Part shown: piece by piece, positions 39,529-47,176 of the stretch | How positions within the stretch are numbered: the stretch's first letter is position 1 | Layout of the letters: every line of letters begins with the position of its first letter | Origin: Halomonas sp. MCCC 1A13316 | Lineage (GTDB): Bacteria > Pseudomonadota > Gammaproteobacteria > Pseudomonadales > Halomonadaceae | DNA: 64,000 nt | Assembly (NCBI RefSeq): GCF_014931605.1 | Contig: NZ_CP053382.1 | Span: forward strand, 1,426,001 to 1,490,000 | Direction: 5' to 3' | Translations under genes and position numbers: made by a program | Notes under the pieces: model-generated | The model's input: only the letters and a program-made list of their open reading frames with translations | Databases searched by the model: none | Told to the model about the DNA's origin: nothing

Positions 39529-40416
39529 TCACAAGACGTCACGATGCGCGATGGCATACTCCACGAAGGCGCTCTCCGCTCGCGACAGATAGGCGCCCTG
39601 GACCCAGGCCAGCGACAGGTCGAGCCAGGCCGGGGTATCGAAGGAGACGCCGACCAGTTCCGGCTCGTCCACCACTCGGCGCAGGAAGGTGGTAATGCCG
39701 AAGCCTTGGCGGACGATGGCCTTGGTCAGCGGTATCAGGTTCGACTGGAAGGCGATGTCGGCGGCAAGGCCGGTTCGGCGCGAGAGCGCGTCGACGAATT
39801 CACGATGGAAGTAACCCTCCTGGAACAGCACCAGCGGCTCCTGAAAGAACTCCGAAGCGCTCACGCGGCTTCGCTGCGCGAAGGAGTGTGAGCGCGGCAC
39901 GCAAACCACCATCTCTTCACGGGTCAGGTGCCGCCGTTCCATGTGGCGACTCTGCTCGTCATTGATCACCACGCCGAGATCCAGCTCGCCGCCGGCAATC
40001 ATGGCCTGCAGCCGCCGCGCGCCGGCCTCGACCACGGTCAAGCGAATTCCCGGGTGCTGTGCCTTGAAACCCATCAACAGTGGCGGGAAATAGTAGGAAC
40101 CGAGCATCGAGGGGATGCCGATGCGTACCTCGCCTTTGACCAGTCCGTGAAGCTCGCGCATGGCCAAGTGGGTGGCCTCGGCGCGCTCGAGCAGCTCCCG
40201 CGCGTGAGCATGGAGCGCTTGGCCCTCCGGCGTCAGGGCGATACGCCTCTCGTGACGATGAAACAGGGTCAACTCCAGATGGCGCTCGAGATTGGCGATG
40301 GTCTGGCTGACGGCGGACTGGGCCACATGGAGCTCGCGGGCGGCGGCACTGAAGCCGGCCCGGTCGGCCACCGTGACGAAGACACGCAGGGTGCGCAGAT
40401 CGAAGGGCAGGGCCAT
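39529..40416 (-). CDS. LysR-family transcriptional regulator
   Basis: 295 residues. N-terminal winged helix-turn-helix ~1-65 (FVTVADRAGFSAAARELHVAQSAVSQTIANLE) and a periplasmic-binding-like effector domain (~90-290). Divergent from an MFS transporter across 107 bp containing a perfect inverted repeat, the classic arrangement for a LysR regulator controlling the neighbouring transporter; the pair is laid out like ynfL-ynfM of E. coli. No ribosome site is evident before ATG. Confidence 0.92.
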   Translation of the reverse strand: MALPFDLRTLRVFVTVADRAGFSAAARELHVAQSAVSQTIANLERHLELTLFHRHERRIALTPEGQALHAHARELLERAEATHLAMRELHGLVKGEVRIGIPSMLGSYYFPPLLMGFKAQHPGIRLTVVEAGARRLQAMIAGGELDLGVVINDEQSRHMERRHLTREEMVVCVPRSHSFAQRSRVSASEFFQEPLVLFQEGYFHREFVDALSRRTGLAADIAFQSNLIPLTKAIVRQGFGITTFLRRVVDEPELVGVSFDTPAWLDLSLAWVQGAYLSRAESAFVEYAIAHRDVL

Positions 40417-40427
40417 GTGAAATATCC

Positions 40428-40473
40428 ATAAGCCAAGTAGATGGAGATCATCTTTTTATGCTGTTTGGCTTAT
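40428..40473. promoter_or_regulatory. Inverted-repeat operator in the LysR/MFS divergent region
   Basis: ATAAGCCAA (40428-40436) and its exact reverse complement TTGGCTTAT (40465-40473) are separated by 28 bp. They sit between the start of the LysR gene (40416) and the MFS gene (40524). The spacing places the half-sites about 3.5 helical turns apart (centre to centre 37 bp), plausible for a LysR tetramer. Confidence 0.6.
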
Positions 40474-40523
40474 CGTACTGCATGGCCGATCATGGCTGAC
40501 AGCTTTTCCGCGCAGGTATACCC

Positions 40524-41726
40524 ATGATTGTCGCTCGTTCTCCTGCCTGGTGGCGTGCCACACTGGCGCTCTGTCTCGGCTCTATCCTGGTATTTATCAA
40601 TCTCTATGCGCCGCAGCCGCTGTTACCCGACCTGCGTCAGGCTTACGGCGTTTCGACGCTGGGCATCAGCCTGGTCATGTCGGTGGCTACCCTGTCGCTT
40701 GCCGGAGCGCTGCTGGTTTTCGGCCCGCTATCGGACGCCATAGGCCGAGGTGGCATCATGCGCGTTACGTTGTTGCTGGTCGGGCTCTGTTCGCTGGCGC
40801 TGGCCTACGCCCCCACCTTCGAGACGCTGCTGGCGCTGCGTCTGGTACAAGGCTTCCTGCTCGGCGGGCTGCCCGCGGTGGCTATCGCCTGGATGGGCGA
40901 CGAGTTCGAACGCCCGGCGCTGATGGCGGCCGTGGGGCTCTACATTGGGGCCAATACCTTGGGCGGCATTGGTGGTCGGCTTATCGGTGGCGGCATCGGC
41001 GAGATCGGTGGGGCCAGCGCCGGTTTCCTGGCGGTGGGTCTGGTAACACTGATCGGCGTGGCGCTGTTCTGGAGGTTGCTGCCTCCGCCGCGTCAATTTA
41101 CGCCGCGTCGCTTCGAGCTGCGTGGTGCGCTGGCGGACCTGGGCGGCCACCTGCGCCATCCGCTGCTGCTGGCTGCCTACCTGCTCGGCGGCATCAACTT
41201 TTTGATCTTCATCAACCAGTACAGCTACATCACCTTCCGCCTGGCCGAAGAGCCGTTCGGGTTGGGCGCACGCTGGCTGGGCATGATCTTTCTGACCTAC
41301 CTGGGCGGTACCCTGAGCTCAGCGCTCTCCGGCCGACTGACGCGCTACCTCAGCCAACCGGCCTGCATGGCGCTGGGCGTGCTCATTCTCATGTGCGGCA
41401 CCTTCGTCACGCTGGCGGATTCCCTGGCCTGGATCATCACCGGGCTGACCATCAACGCGGTAGGCTTCTTCCTGGCTCACTCGATGGCCTCGAGCTGGGT
41501 CAGCCGCCAGGCACAGCGAGCACGGGGCAGCGCCTCGGCGCTCTACCTGGTCTTCTATTATCTGGGCGCCAGCCTCGGCAGCATCTGGCTGGAGCCGTTC
41601 TGGCAGCGAGGCGGTTGGCTCGGTGTTGCCATCGGTTCCTGGCTGCTGCTTGGCGCCACTCTCTCGATTGCACTGTGGCTGTGGCGCGGTGAACGCTACG
41701 CCGGACAGGCGTCACTGGCTCCCTAG
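40524..41726 (+). CDS. MFS transporter, YnfM-like
   Basis: 400 residues, about twelve membrane helices starting WWRATLALCLGSILVFINLY; loop 2-3 motif GPLSDAIGRGGIMR. Start MPAW-like ATG 40524 behind an AGGT ribosome site. Similar in organisation to E. coli YnfM (MFS next to divergent LysR), related to arabinose/cyanate-type exporters; substrate unknown. Its stop overlaps that of msrA on the opposite strand. Confidence 0.88.
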   Translation: MIVARSPAWWRATLALCLGSILVFINLYAPQPLLPDLRQAYGVSTLGISLVMSVATLSLAGALLVFGPLSDAIGRGGIMRVTLLLVGLCSLALAYAPTFETLLALRLVQGFLLGGLPAVAIAWMGDEFERPALMAAVGLYIGANTLGGIGGRLIGGGIGEIGGASAGFLAVGLVTLIGVALFWRLLPPPRQFTPRRFELRGALADLGGHLRHPLLLAAYLLGGINFLIFINQYSYITFRLAEEPFGLGARWLGMIFLTYLGGTLSSALSGRLTRYLSQPACMALGVLILMCGTFVTLADSLAWIITGLTINAVGFFLAHSMASSWVSRQAQRARGSASALYLVFYYLGASLGSIWLEPFWQRGGWLGVAIGSWLLLGATLSIALWLWRGERYAGQASLAP

Positions 41727-42325
41727 CCCCCCGCTTCATTCCCCCACACCTCCTCGAGGCGCTCCTGGCGACCGCAGGCCGACTTGTAGAAGTTGTAGCG
41801 CACCGGGTTCTTGCGATAGTAGTCCTGGTGATAGCCCTCGGCGGGGTAGAACGCCTCGAAATCGCTGATCTCGGTGGCGATCTCCCTGTCGAAGCGCTCG
41901 CTGAGCTCGTCACGTGTGGCTTCGGCCAGCTCGCGCTCTTCTGCGCTGGCGGTGTAGATCACGCTGCGGTAACTCTCGCCCTCGTCGCAAAACTGGCGAT
42001 CGACGGCGAAGGGGTCGACGTTGCGCCAGAACACATGCAACAGCGTGGCGTAGTCGACCGCCGCGGGATCGTACTCCACTTGCACTACTTCGACATGTCC
42101 GGTTCCGCCATCGACGACCTGTTCGTAGCTGGGGTTCTCGACGTGGCCGCCGCTGTACCCCGAGGTGGTCGAGACGACACCTTCCACCTTGTCGAAAGCC
42201 TCCTCGACACACCAGAAGCAGCCGCCACCAAAGACGGCGCTGGCCGTTTCCTCGCTGGCCACGGCCATGCCGAAGGGCGACGCCAGTATCAGCCCACACA
42301 GCAAGACATTTCGGATCCTGAGCAT
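41723..42325 (-). CDS. msrA: Peptide methionine-S-sulfoxide reductase with signal peptide
   Basis: 200 residues from ATG 42325. Reduces the S-epimer of methionine sulfoxide in proteins. Catalytic C36 in the family motif GGGCFWCVEEAF; conserved GGTGHVEVVQVEYDP; further cysteines C113 and C184 could resolve the disulfide. Residues ~1-24 (VLLCGLILASPFGMAVA) form a Sec signal peptide, so this copy acts in the periplasm rather than the cytosol. Convergent stops with the MFS gene overlap by 4 nt; divergent from the flavoprotein fusion. Confidence 0.93.
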   Translation of the reverse strand: MLRIRNVLLCGLILASPFGMAVASEETASAVFGGGCFWCVEEAFDKVEGVVSTTSGYSGGHVENPSYEQVVDGGTGHVEVVQVEYDPAAVDYATLLHVFWRNVDPFAVDRQFCDEGESYRSVIYTASAEERELAEATRDELSERFDREIATEISDFEAFYPAEGYHQDYYRKNPVRYNFYKSACGRQERLEEVWGNEAGG

Positions 42326-42436
42326 GACGGGTTTCCTCGTTTCACTGAGTTGCAGTCTGTAAGGTTGGAAGCTGTTACGCGACACAGGTTCCGTATAACC
42401 TCTGTTTAAAGTGTACCTCCAACTCGGGAGTCGCCC

Positions 42437-44662
42437 GTGACGCGTCGTCGTCTTATCCTCGTGCTGGTGCTGGTCTTCCTTGTGGCGGCCTATTTTCTCA
42501 GCGGTGCCGACGAGGCGCTGACACTGACCAATCTGCAGGCCGAGCAGGCGCGCTTCCAGGCCTGGCTTGCCGATGACCCCCTTACGGTAGCGGGCGGCTT
42601 CTTTCTTTTCTACGTGATCATGGCGGCGCTGTCGCTGCCCGGCGCCGCGCTGCTGACGGTGCTGGGGGGCGCGCTGTTCGGGCTCGGCTGGGGGTTGGTG
42701 ATCATCTCCTTCGCCAGCACCTTGGGGGCAACCCTGGCCGCGCTGATCGCCCGCACCCTGTTGAGAAGCCCGTTGGAGAAGCGCTTCGCGCCGCAGCTCG
42801 AACGCATCAATGCCGGCATTCACCGTGAGGGCGCCTTCTACCTGTTCACCCTGCGGCTGATTCCGCTGTTCCCCTTCTTCGTCATCAATCTGGTGATGGG
42901 GCTAACCCGCATGCGGCTGTGGACTTTCTACTGGGTCAGCCAGTTGGGCATGCTGGCGGGCACGGCACTGTACGTGAATGCCGGCCGCGAGCTCGGCAGC
43001 CTGCAATCGCTGTCCGGTATCCTTTCTCCCGGACTGATCGGCTCGTTCGTGCTGATCGGGCTGTTTCCCTGGCTGGCGCGCGCCCTGGTGGCTATTGCCA
43101 AGCGCCGTCGGCTGGCGCAGCGCTTTCATCGCCCATCGCGATTCGACTATGACATCGTGGTGATCGGCGGCGGCTCGGCGGGTCTGGTGGCGAGCTATAT
43201 CGCTGCGGCGGTGAAGGCCAGGGTGATGCTGGTGGAGCGCGCCAAGCTGGGTGGCGACTGTCTGAATACCGGCTGCGTGCCGTCGAAGGCGCTGATTCGA
43301 GCGGCACGGCTGGCGGAGGAGGTTCGCCGCGCCGGGCGCTATGGCATCCATGCCGGCGAGCCGCGCATCGACTTCGCCGCGGTCATGGCCCATGTGCAGC
43401 GCGCCATTCACCAAGTGGAGCCGCACGACAGTCGTGAGCGCTACGAGGGGCTCGGCGTCGAAGTGTTTGCGGGTGAGGCCTGTCTGCAGGATCCGTGGCG
43501 GGTTCGCGTAATGGGCGATGGGGGAGAACGCGTGCTTACTACCCGGCATGTGATCATCGCCAGCGGGGCGAGGCCGAAGGTACCGCCGCTACCCGGACTC
43601 GAGGCCATCAAGGTACTTACGTCGGATAATCTGTGGCAGCTAACGACCCTGCCCGGGCGGCTGGTGGTACTGGGTGGCGGCCCCATCGGTTGTGAGCTGG
43701 GGCAAAGTTTCGCGCGTCTGGGAAGTCGCGTCAGCCTGGTCGAGATGGGGCCGCAGCTGTTACCCCGCGAGGACCTCGACGCCGCCGATGCGCTGCGAGT
43801 GCGCCTCGAGAGGGAAGGGGTGTCGCTCTGGCTCGACACTCGCGCCGTTCGCGTCGTGCCGGGCGAGGCGCCTGATGGTGGCCACTTGTTGGAGGTAGAG
43901 CGCTGCCTGGCCTCGGGCCAGGTCGAGACGCATCGACTGCCCTTCGACCGCCTGCTGGTGGCAGTGGGTCGTCAGGCCAACGTGGCCGGCATGGGCCTCG
44001 AGGCGCTGGGGGTGGAAACGCGACCGGATGGCACCCTGGCGGTGGACGAAAGCCTGCAGAGCGTGCTGCCCAACGTCTGGGCCTGCGGCGACGTGGCTGG
44101 CCCTTTCCAGTTGACCCATGCCAGTGCCCATCAGGCGTGGCATGCCACGGTGAACGCCCTATTCGGCGAGTTCAAGCGTTTCCGAGTCAGCTACCGGGCA
44201 CTGCCTGCCGTGACCTACACCGAGCCGGAAGTAGCGCGTGTGGGACACAGCGAGCGTGAAGCGCGGGCCCGCGGTATCGACTTCGAGGTGACGCGCTACG
44301 AGCTTGCCGAGCTGGACCGGGCCATTGCCGAGGGCCTGACCGAAGGCTTCGTCAAGGTGCTCACTGTGCCCGGGAAGGATCGGATCCTCGGGGCGAGCGT
44401 TGTGGGGCAGGGCGCAGGCGAGCTGCTGGCCGAGTTCACCCTGGCGATGACCCACGGCATCGGCCTCAACAAGCTGCTGGGTACCGTTCACCCTTATCCC
44501 ACCTGGTCGGAGGCGGCCAAGGCAACAGCGGGCGTCTGGAAAAATGCGCACAAGCCCGAGCGCCTGCTGGGCTGGCTGGCCCGTTACTTTGCCTGGCGCC
44601 GAGGGGCTCACCAGGCAGCTTCGACCGAGGCGCAGAGTGAGACGAGGAGGAAGAATGCTTGA
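42437..44662 (+). CDS. TVP38/DedA-like membrane domain fused to pyridine nucleotide-disulfide oxidoreductase
   Basis: 741 residues in two parts. Residues 1-225 are a TVP38/TMEM64 (SNARE-associated, DedA-like) membrane domain with helices at ~5-22, 50-75, 78-108, 135-155, 160-182 and 198-220. Residues ~236-715 are a class I flavoprotein disulfide reductase like dihydrolipoyl dehydrogenase or mercuric reductase: FAD motif GGGSAGL, redox pair C275/C280 (GGDCLNTGCVPSKAL), NAD motif GGGPIGCELG, and C-terminal HPYPTWSE with the catalytic His and Glu. No heavy-metal domain or C-terminal Cys pair, so mercuric reduction is unlikely. Overlaps the next gene by 8 nt; the electron acceptor is unknown. Confidence 0.88.
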   Translation: MTRRRLILVLVLVFLVAAYFLSGADEALTLTNLQAEQARFQAWLADDPLTVAGGFFLFYVIMAALSLPGAALLTVLGGALFGLGWGLVIISFASTLGATLAALIARTLLRSPLEKRFAPQLERINAGIHREGAFYLFTLRLIPLFPFFVINLVMGLTRMRLWTFYWVSQLGMLAGTALYVNAGRELGSLQSLSGILSPGLIGSFVLIGLFPWLARALVAIAKRRRLAQRFHRPSRFDYDIVVIGGGSAGLVASYIAAAVKARVMLVERAKLGGDCLNTGCVPSKALIRAARLAEEVRRAGRYGIHAGEPRIDFAAVMAHVQRAIHQVEPHDSRERYEGLGVEVFAGEACLQDPWRVRVMGDGGERVLTTRHVIIASGARPKVPPLPGLEAIKVLTSDNLWQLTTLPGRLVVLGGGPIGCELGQSFARLGSRVSLVEMGPQLLPREDLDAADALRVRLEREGVSLWLDTRAVRVVPGEAPDGGHLLEVERCLASGQVETHRLPFDRLLVAVGRQANVAGMGLEALGVETRPDGTLAVDESLQSVLPNVWACGDVAGPFQLTHASAHQAWHATVNALFGEFKRFRVSYRALPAVTYTEPEVARVGHSEREARARGIDFEVTRYELAELDRAIAEGLTEGFVKVLTVPGKDRILGASVVGQGAGELLAEFTLAMTHGIGLNKLLGTVHPYPTWSEAAKATAGVWKNAHKPERLLGWLARYFAWRRGAHQAASTEAQSETRRKNA

Positions 44663-45281
44663 TCGTTGGACCATGCCCCTGACACAGGCGCCATTGGAAT
44701 TCATTGCCAGGCGGCTCATGTCCCGGGGAGTCCGTCCCGACAAGATCACATTGCTGGCCTTCGTCATCGGCATGCTCAGCCTGCCGCTGTTGGCCATGGA
44801 GTGGTATGCGGTCGCCCTGGTGGCGATCCTGCTCAACCGCCTGGGCGACGGCCTGGACGGTACCCTGGCCCGGTTATCTGGCACGTCGAGCGATGCGGGA
44901 GGCTTTCTCGATATCGGCCTGGACTTCGTCTTCTATGCCGCGGTGGTACTGGGCTTCGCGCTGTCCGACCCGGCCGCCAATGCGCTGCCGGCAGCCTTCC
45001 TGCTGTTTGCCTTCATCGGTACCGGCACTTCGTTTCTGGCCTTTGCCATTATGACCACCCGGCACGGGCTCGAACGGCCGCGGTTTCAGAAGAAGGCATT
45101 CTATTATCTGCATGGTTTGACCGAAGGGACCGAGACCATCCTGGCCTTTGTGCTCTTCTGCCTGCTGCCGAGCGACTTCCCTCTGCTGGCGACACTCTTT
45201 GCCGTGGCCTGCCTGATTACCACCACCACGCGCCTGTGGGGAGGCTACTGGACGTTGCGTGGCCTCGATGCCAGGGCATGA
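44655..45281 (+). CDS. CDP-alcohol phosphatidyltransferase family protein
   Basis: 208 residues, integral membrane. Carries the complete family motif D-2x-DG-2x-AR-8x-G-3x-D-3x-D (from GDGLDGTLARLSG to FLDIGLDFVFY), residues ~66-90, so probably active in joining a CDP-diacylglycerol-type donor to an alcohol; the acceptor is unknown. GAGGAGG ribosome site inside the end of the upstream fusion gene, with 8-nt overlap and hence likely translational coupling. Confidence 0.88.
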   Translation: MLDRWTMPLTQAPLEFIARRLMSRGVRPDKITLLAFVIGMLSLPLLAMEWYAVALVAILLNRLGDGLDGTLARLSGTSSDAGGFLDIGLDFVFYAAVVLGFALSDPAANALPAAFLLFAFIGTGTSFLAFAIMTTRHGLERPRFQKKAFYYLHGLTEGTETILAFVLFCLLPSDFPLLATLFAVACLITTTTRLWGGYWTLRGLDARA

Positions 45282-45284
45282 AAC

Positions 45285-45311
45285 ACAAAAAGGGCAGCCT
45301 GGAGCTGCCCT
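45285..45311 (-). terminator. Rho-independent terminator of the FKBP gene (minus strand)
   Basis: Read on the minus strand: AGGGCAGC, 5-nt loop, GCTGCCCT, then a T-tract (the plus-strand A-run at 45287-45291). It lies 34 nt after the slyD-like stop and also just behind the CDP-alcohol phosphatidyltransferase stop, so it could serve both, but the T-tract favours the minus strand. Confidence 0.8.
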
Positions 45312-45344
45312 CTTCAGTAAGCCTGTAGAGCATGACGTGCTGAA

Positions 45345-45827
45345 TCAGTGCTCGACGCCGCCTTCACCATGCACGTGGCCGTGCTCGATCTCTTCCTGGC
45401 TGGCTTCGCGCACTTCGGCGATCTCGACGTCGAAGTTGAGCTTCTGGCCGGCCAGCGGGTGGTTGCCATCGACGGTAACGGTGTCGCCTTCCACCTGGGT
45501 CACGGTGACCATCAGCGGACCACCCTGGGTCTGGGCCTGGAACTGCATGCCCGGCTCGACGGCCTCGACGCCCTGAAAGGCATCGCGCGGTACTTCCTGT
45601 ACGAGTTGAGGCTGCACCTCGCCGTAACCCTCTTCCGGAGAGACGGCCACATTGAGCTTCTCGCCGGCTTCGCGGCCTTCGAGCTGTTTCTCCAGCCCGG
45701 GAATGATATTACCGGCGCCGTGGAGATACGTCAGCGGCTGGCGGCCTTCCGAGCTGTCCAGCACCTCACCTGTATCATTGGTCAGGGTGTAGTGGAACGC
45801 GACAACGGAATTTTGCGCAATCTGCAT
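45345..45827 (-). CDS. slyD: FKBP-type peptidyl-prolyl isomerase, SlyD-like
   Basis: 160 residues from ATG 45827 (GAAAGG ribosome region); the frame extends eight codons further up. FKBP core split by the insert-in-flap chaperone domain as in SlyD: VVAFHYTLTNDTGEVLDSS, GAGNIIPGLEKQLEG, IF domain ~70-120, return strand HPLAGQKLNFDVEI. The tail is short and has several His (HGHVHGEGGVEH) but lacks the Cys-rich metal tail of E. coli SlyD. Cytosolic folding helper. SlpA/FkpB is a less likely alternative. Confidence 0.85.
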   Translation of the reverse strand: MQIAQNSVVAFHYTLTNDTGEVLDSSEGRQPLTYLHGAGNIIPGLEKQLEGREAGEKLNVAVSPEEGYGEVQPQLVQEVPRDAFQGVEAVEPGMQFQAQTQGGPLMVTVTQVEGDTVTVDGNHPLAGQKLNFDVEIAEVREASQEEIEHGHVHGEGGVEH

Positions 45828-46038
45828 TGATGAACCTTTCGGTGAGTACATGTAGACACCATGGTAACGCGCGATACCAGGGCTGTCAGGGGGGATGCGG
45901 TTTTTTCAGCTTATCGAGGCTGGTCCTGAGCGACATTCACGCCTTATGGCGTGGTTGCGCCCCCAGTGCCCCACGGCTACCCTAGCGTGATCCCATTTAT
46001 TGTCCAATCCGAGCCAACCTCTTGCCTGGAGCAAGCCC

Positions 46039-46323
46039 ATGACCGTAACCGTGATCTGGCTGATTGCCTTCGCCCTCATCCTGTTTTTCAGCCTCAGAAT
46101 GTGGGAATCCTCCGTCAGTGCCGGTCTGAACAAGGTGGTGCCGCGTGCTATCAAGAGTGACGACGGCAACCGGTGGGTCTGGAGCCTCGCACTTGCCATC
46201 TTGGGCGCCACGACACTGGTGCGTCCCATCGACATGCTGCTGACCGCCATCGTCATCGCCATCCTGGGGCTGATCATCAAGAAAGTGGCCGGCTGGGCGA
46301 TGGATCGGGCTAACTTCCACTGA
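46039..46323 (+). CDS. Small inner-membrane protein, unknown function
   Basis: 94 residues from ATG 46039 (TGGAG ribosome site). Three hydrophobic stretches: ~4-19 (VIWLIAFALILFFSL), ~47-62 (WVWSLALAILGATTLV) and ~66-88. No recognised domain. An upstream TTG at 46000 would lengthen it but has no ribosome site. The gap before it (45852-46038) holds only a short hairpin CACGCC/GGCGTG at 45938-45953. Confidence 0.65.
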   Translation: MTVTVIWLIAFALILFFSLRMWESSVSAGLNKVVPRAIKSDDGNRWVWSLALAILGATTLVRPIDMLLTAIVIAILGLIIKKVAGWAMDRANFH

Positions 46324-46364
46324 AGCGGCACGTGCCGACTGAGCAGGCGGCACTCGATACGTCA

Positions 46365-46392
46365 AAGGGCCGTGGCATACGCCACGGCCCTT
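46365..46392. terminator. 12-bp hairpin between convergent genes
   Basis: AAGGGCCGTGGC (46365-46376), loop ATAC, GCCACGGCCCTT (46381-46392). Sits between the small membrane protein gene and the convergent glycine-zipper lipoprotein gene; ending in CTT on either strand, it probably stops both transcripts. Confidence 0.75.
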
Positions 46393-46439
46393 CGTATGTC
46401 GCGCTTCGCTAGCCGCTGCGGCCAACGCAACAGGTTGGC

Positions 46440-46907
46440 TCAGTAAGGCGCCACACTGACGTTGGCGCCGCTGCCGATCATGCGCACGCGCTGGCCGACC
46501 TGATAGGGCCGATCGGCCTTCTGCACGATGACCACGTTCTGACCATCGTCACGGCGGATCTCCATTTCCCAGGCGCGTACACGGTTGGCCGTATCCTCGG
46601 CGGCACTACCCGCCAAGGCGCCGCCGATGACGCCTGCGGCTGTCGCCAACTGCCGGCCGGAGCCGCCCCCCACCTGGTTGCCGAGCAGCCCGCCGATCAC
46701 GGCGCCGCCCCCGGTACCGATGATACCGCCCATGCGGCTGTCGGCCTGTATCTGTACCTGGCGCAGCGCAGTGATGGTGCCGAAAGTCACGGTCTGGGCG
46801 GTCTGGGCCTGATTGCCACGGTAGACGTCGCCACCCATGGTCGAGGTATTGGCGCAACCGGCCAGGGCCAGCATGCCGATGGCTAGTACGGGGAGAAGAC
46901 GCTTCAT
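46440..46907 (-). CDS. slyB: Glycine-zipper outer-membrane lipoprotein, SlyB-like
   Basis: 155 residues from ATG 46907 (AGGAGG ribosome site). Lipobox LAGC with C18; then the glycine-zipper stretch ~59-105 (MGGIIGTGGGAVIGGLLGNQ and GVIGGALAGSAAED) and a C-terminal SH3-like part ending RVRMIGSGANVSVAPY. Matches the SlyB/Pcp family of outer-membrane lipoproteins that help envelope integrity. Single gene. Confidence 0.87.
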   Translation of the reverse strand: MKRLLPVLAIGMLALAGCANTSTMGGDVYRGNQAQTAQTVTFGTITALRQVQIQADSRMGGIIGTGGGAVIGGLLGNQVGGGSGRQLATAAGVIGGALAGSAAEDTANRVRAWEMEIRRDDGQNVVIVQKADRPYQVGQRVRMIGSGANVSVAPY

Positions 46908-47118
46908 ATATACCTCCTGTGGCAAGCCGATGCGGGGCTGAGAATCATCGTTGCCAAGTTTAGGGAAACACTGTTTGCTAATCAGCTTAACCACTCATAT
47001 GGCATTTGACCAGCGCATCGCTGTGCTGGTGCCGCTCAACAGCCAGGCAAAGCGGGTAAAGAATGTGAAAATACTTGTTCAGGGCGAGAGCTATCATCAG
47101 CGTTGCCCGTAGCGAACG

Positions 47119-47143
47119 AAAAAAGGGAGGCACGAGGCCTCCC
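47119..47143 (-). terminator. Rho-independent terminator of aceA (minus strand)
   Basis: On the minus strand: GGGAGGC, 5-nt loop, GCCTCCC, then six T's (plus-strand A-run 47119-47124). Located 34 nt past the aceA stop. The rest of the 46908-47176 gap shows nothing else I can name. Confidence 0.88.
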
Positions 47144-47176
47144 AAGGGTTCCAGTCGTTCTACCGTGTCGCCATGC

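Noticed and set aside
42437..44662. Mercuric reductase annotation
   Set aside because: Has the CxxxxC flavoprotein core but no N-terminal metal-binding domain, no C-terminal vicinal Cys pair, and no mer genes nearby.
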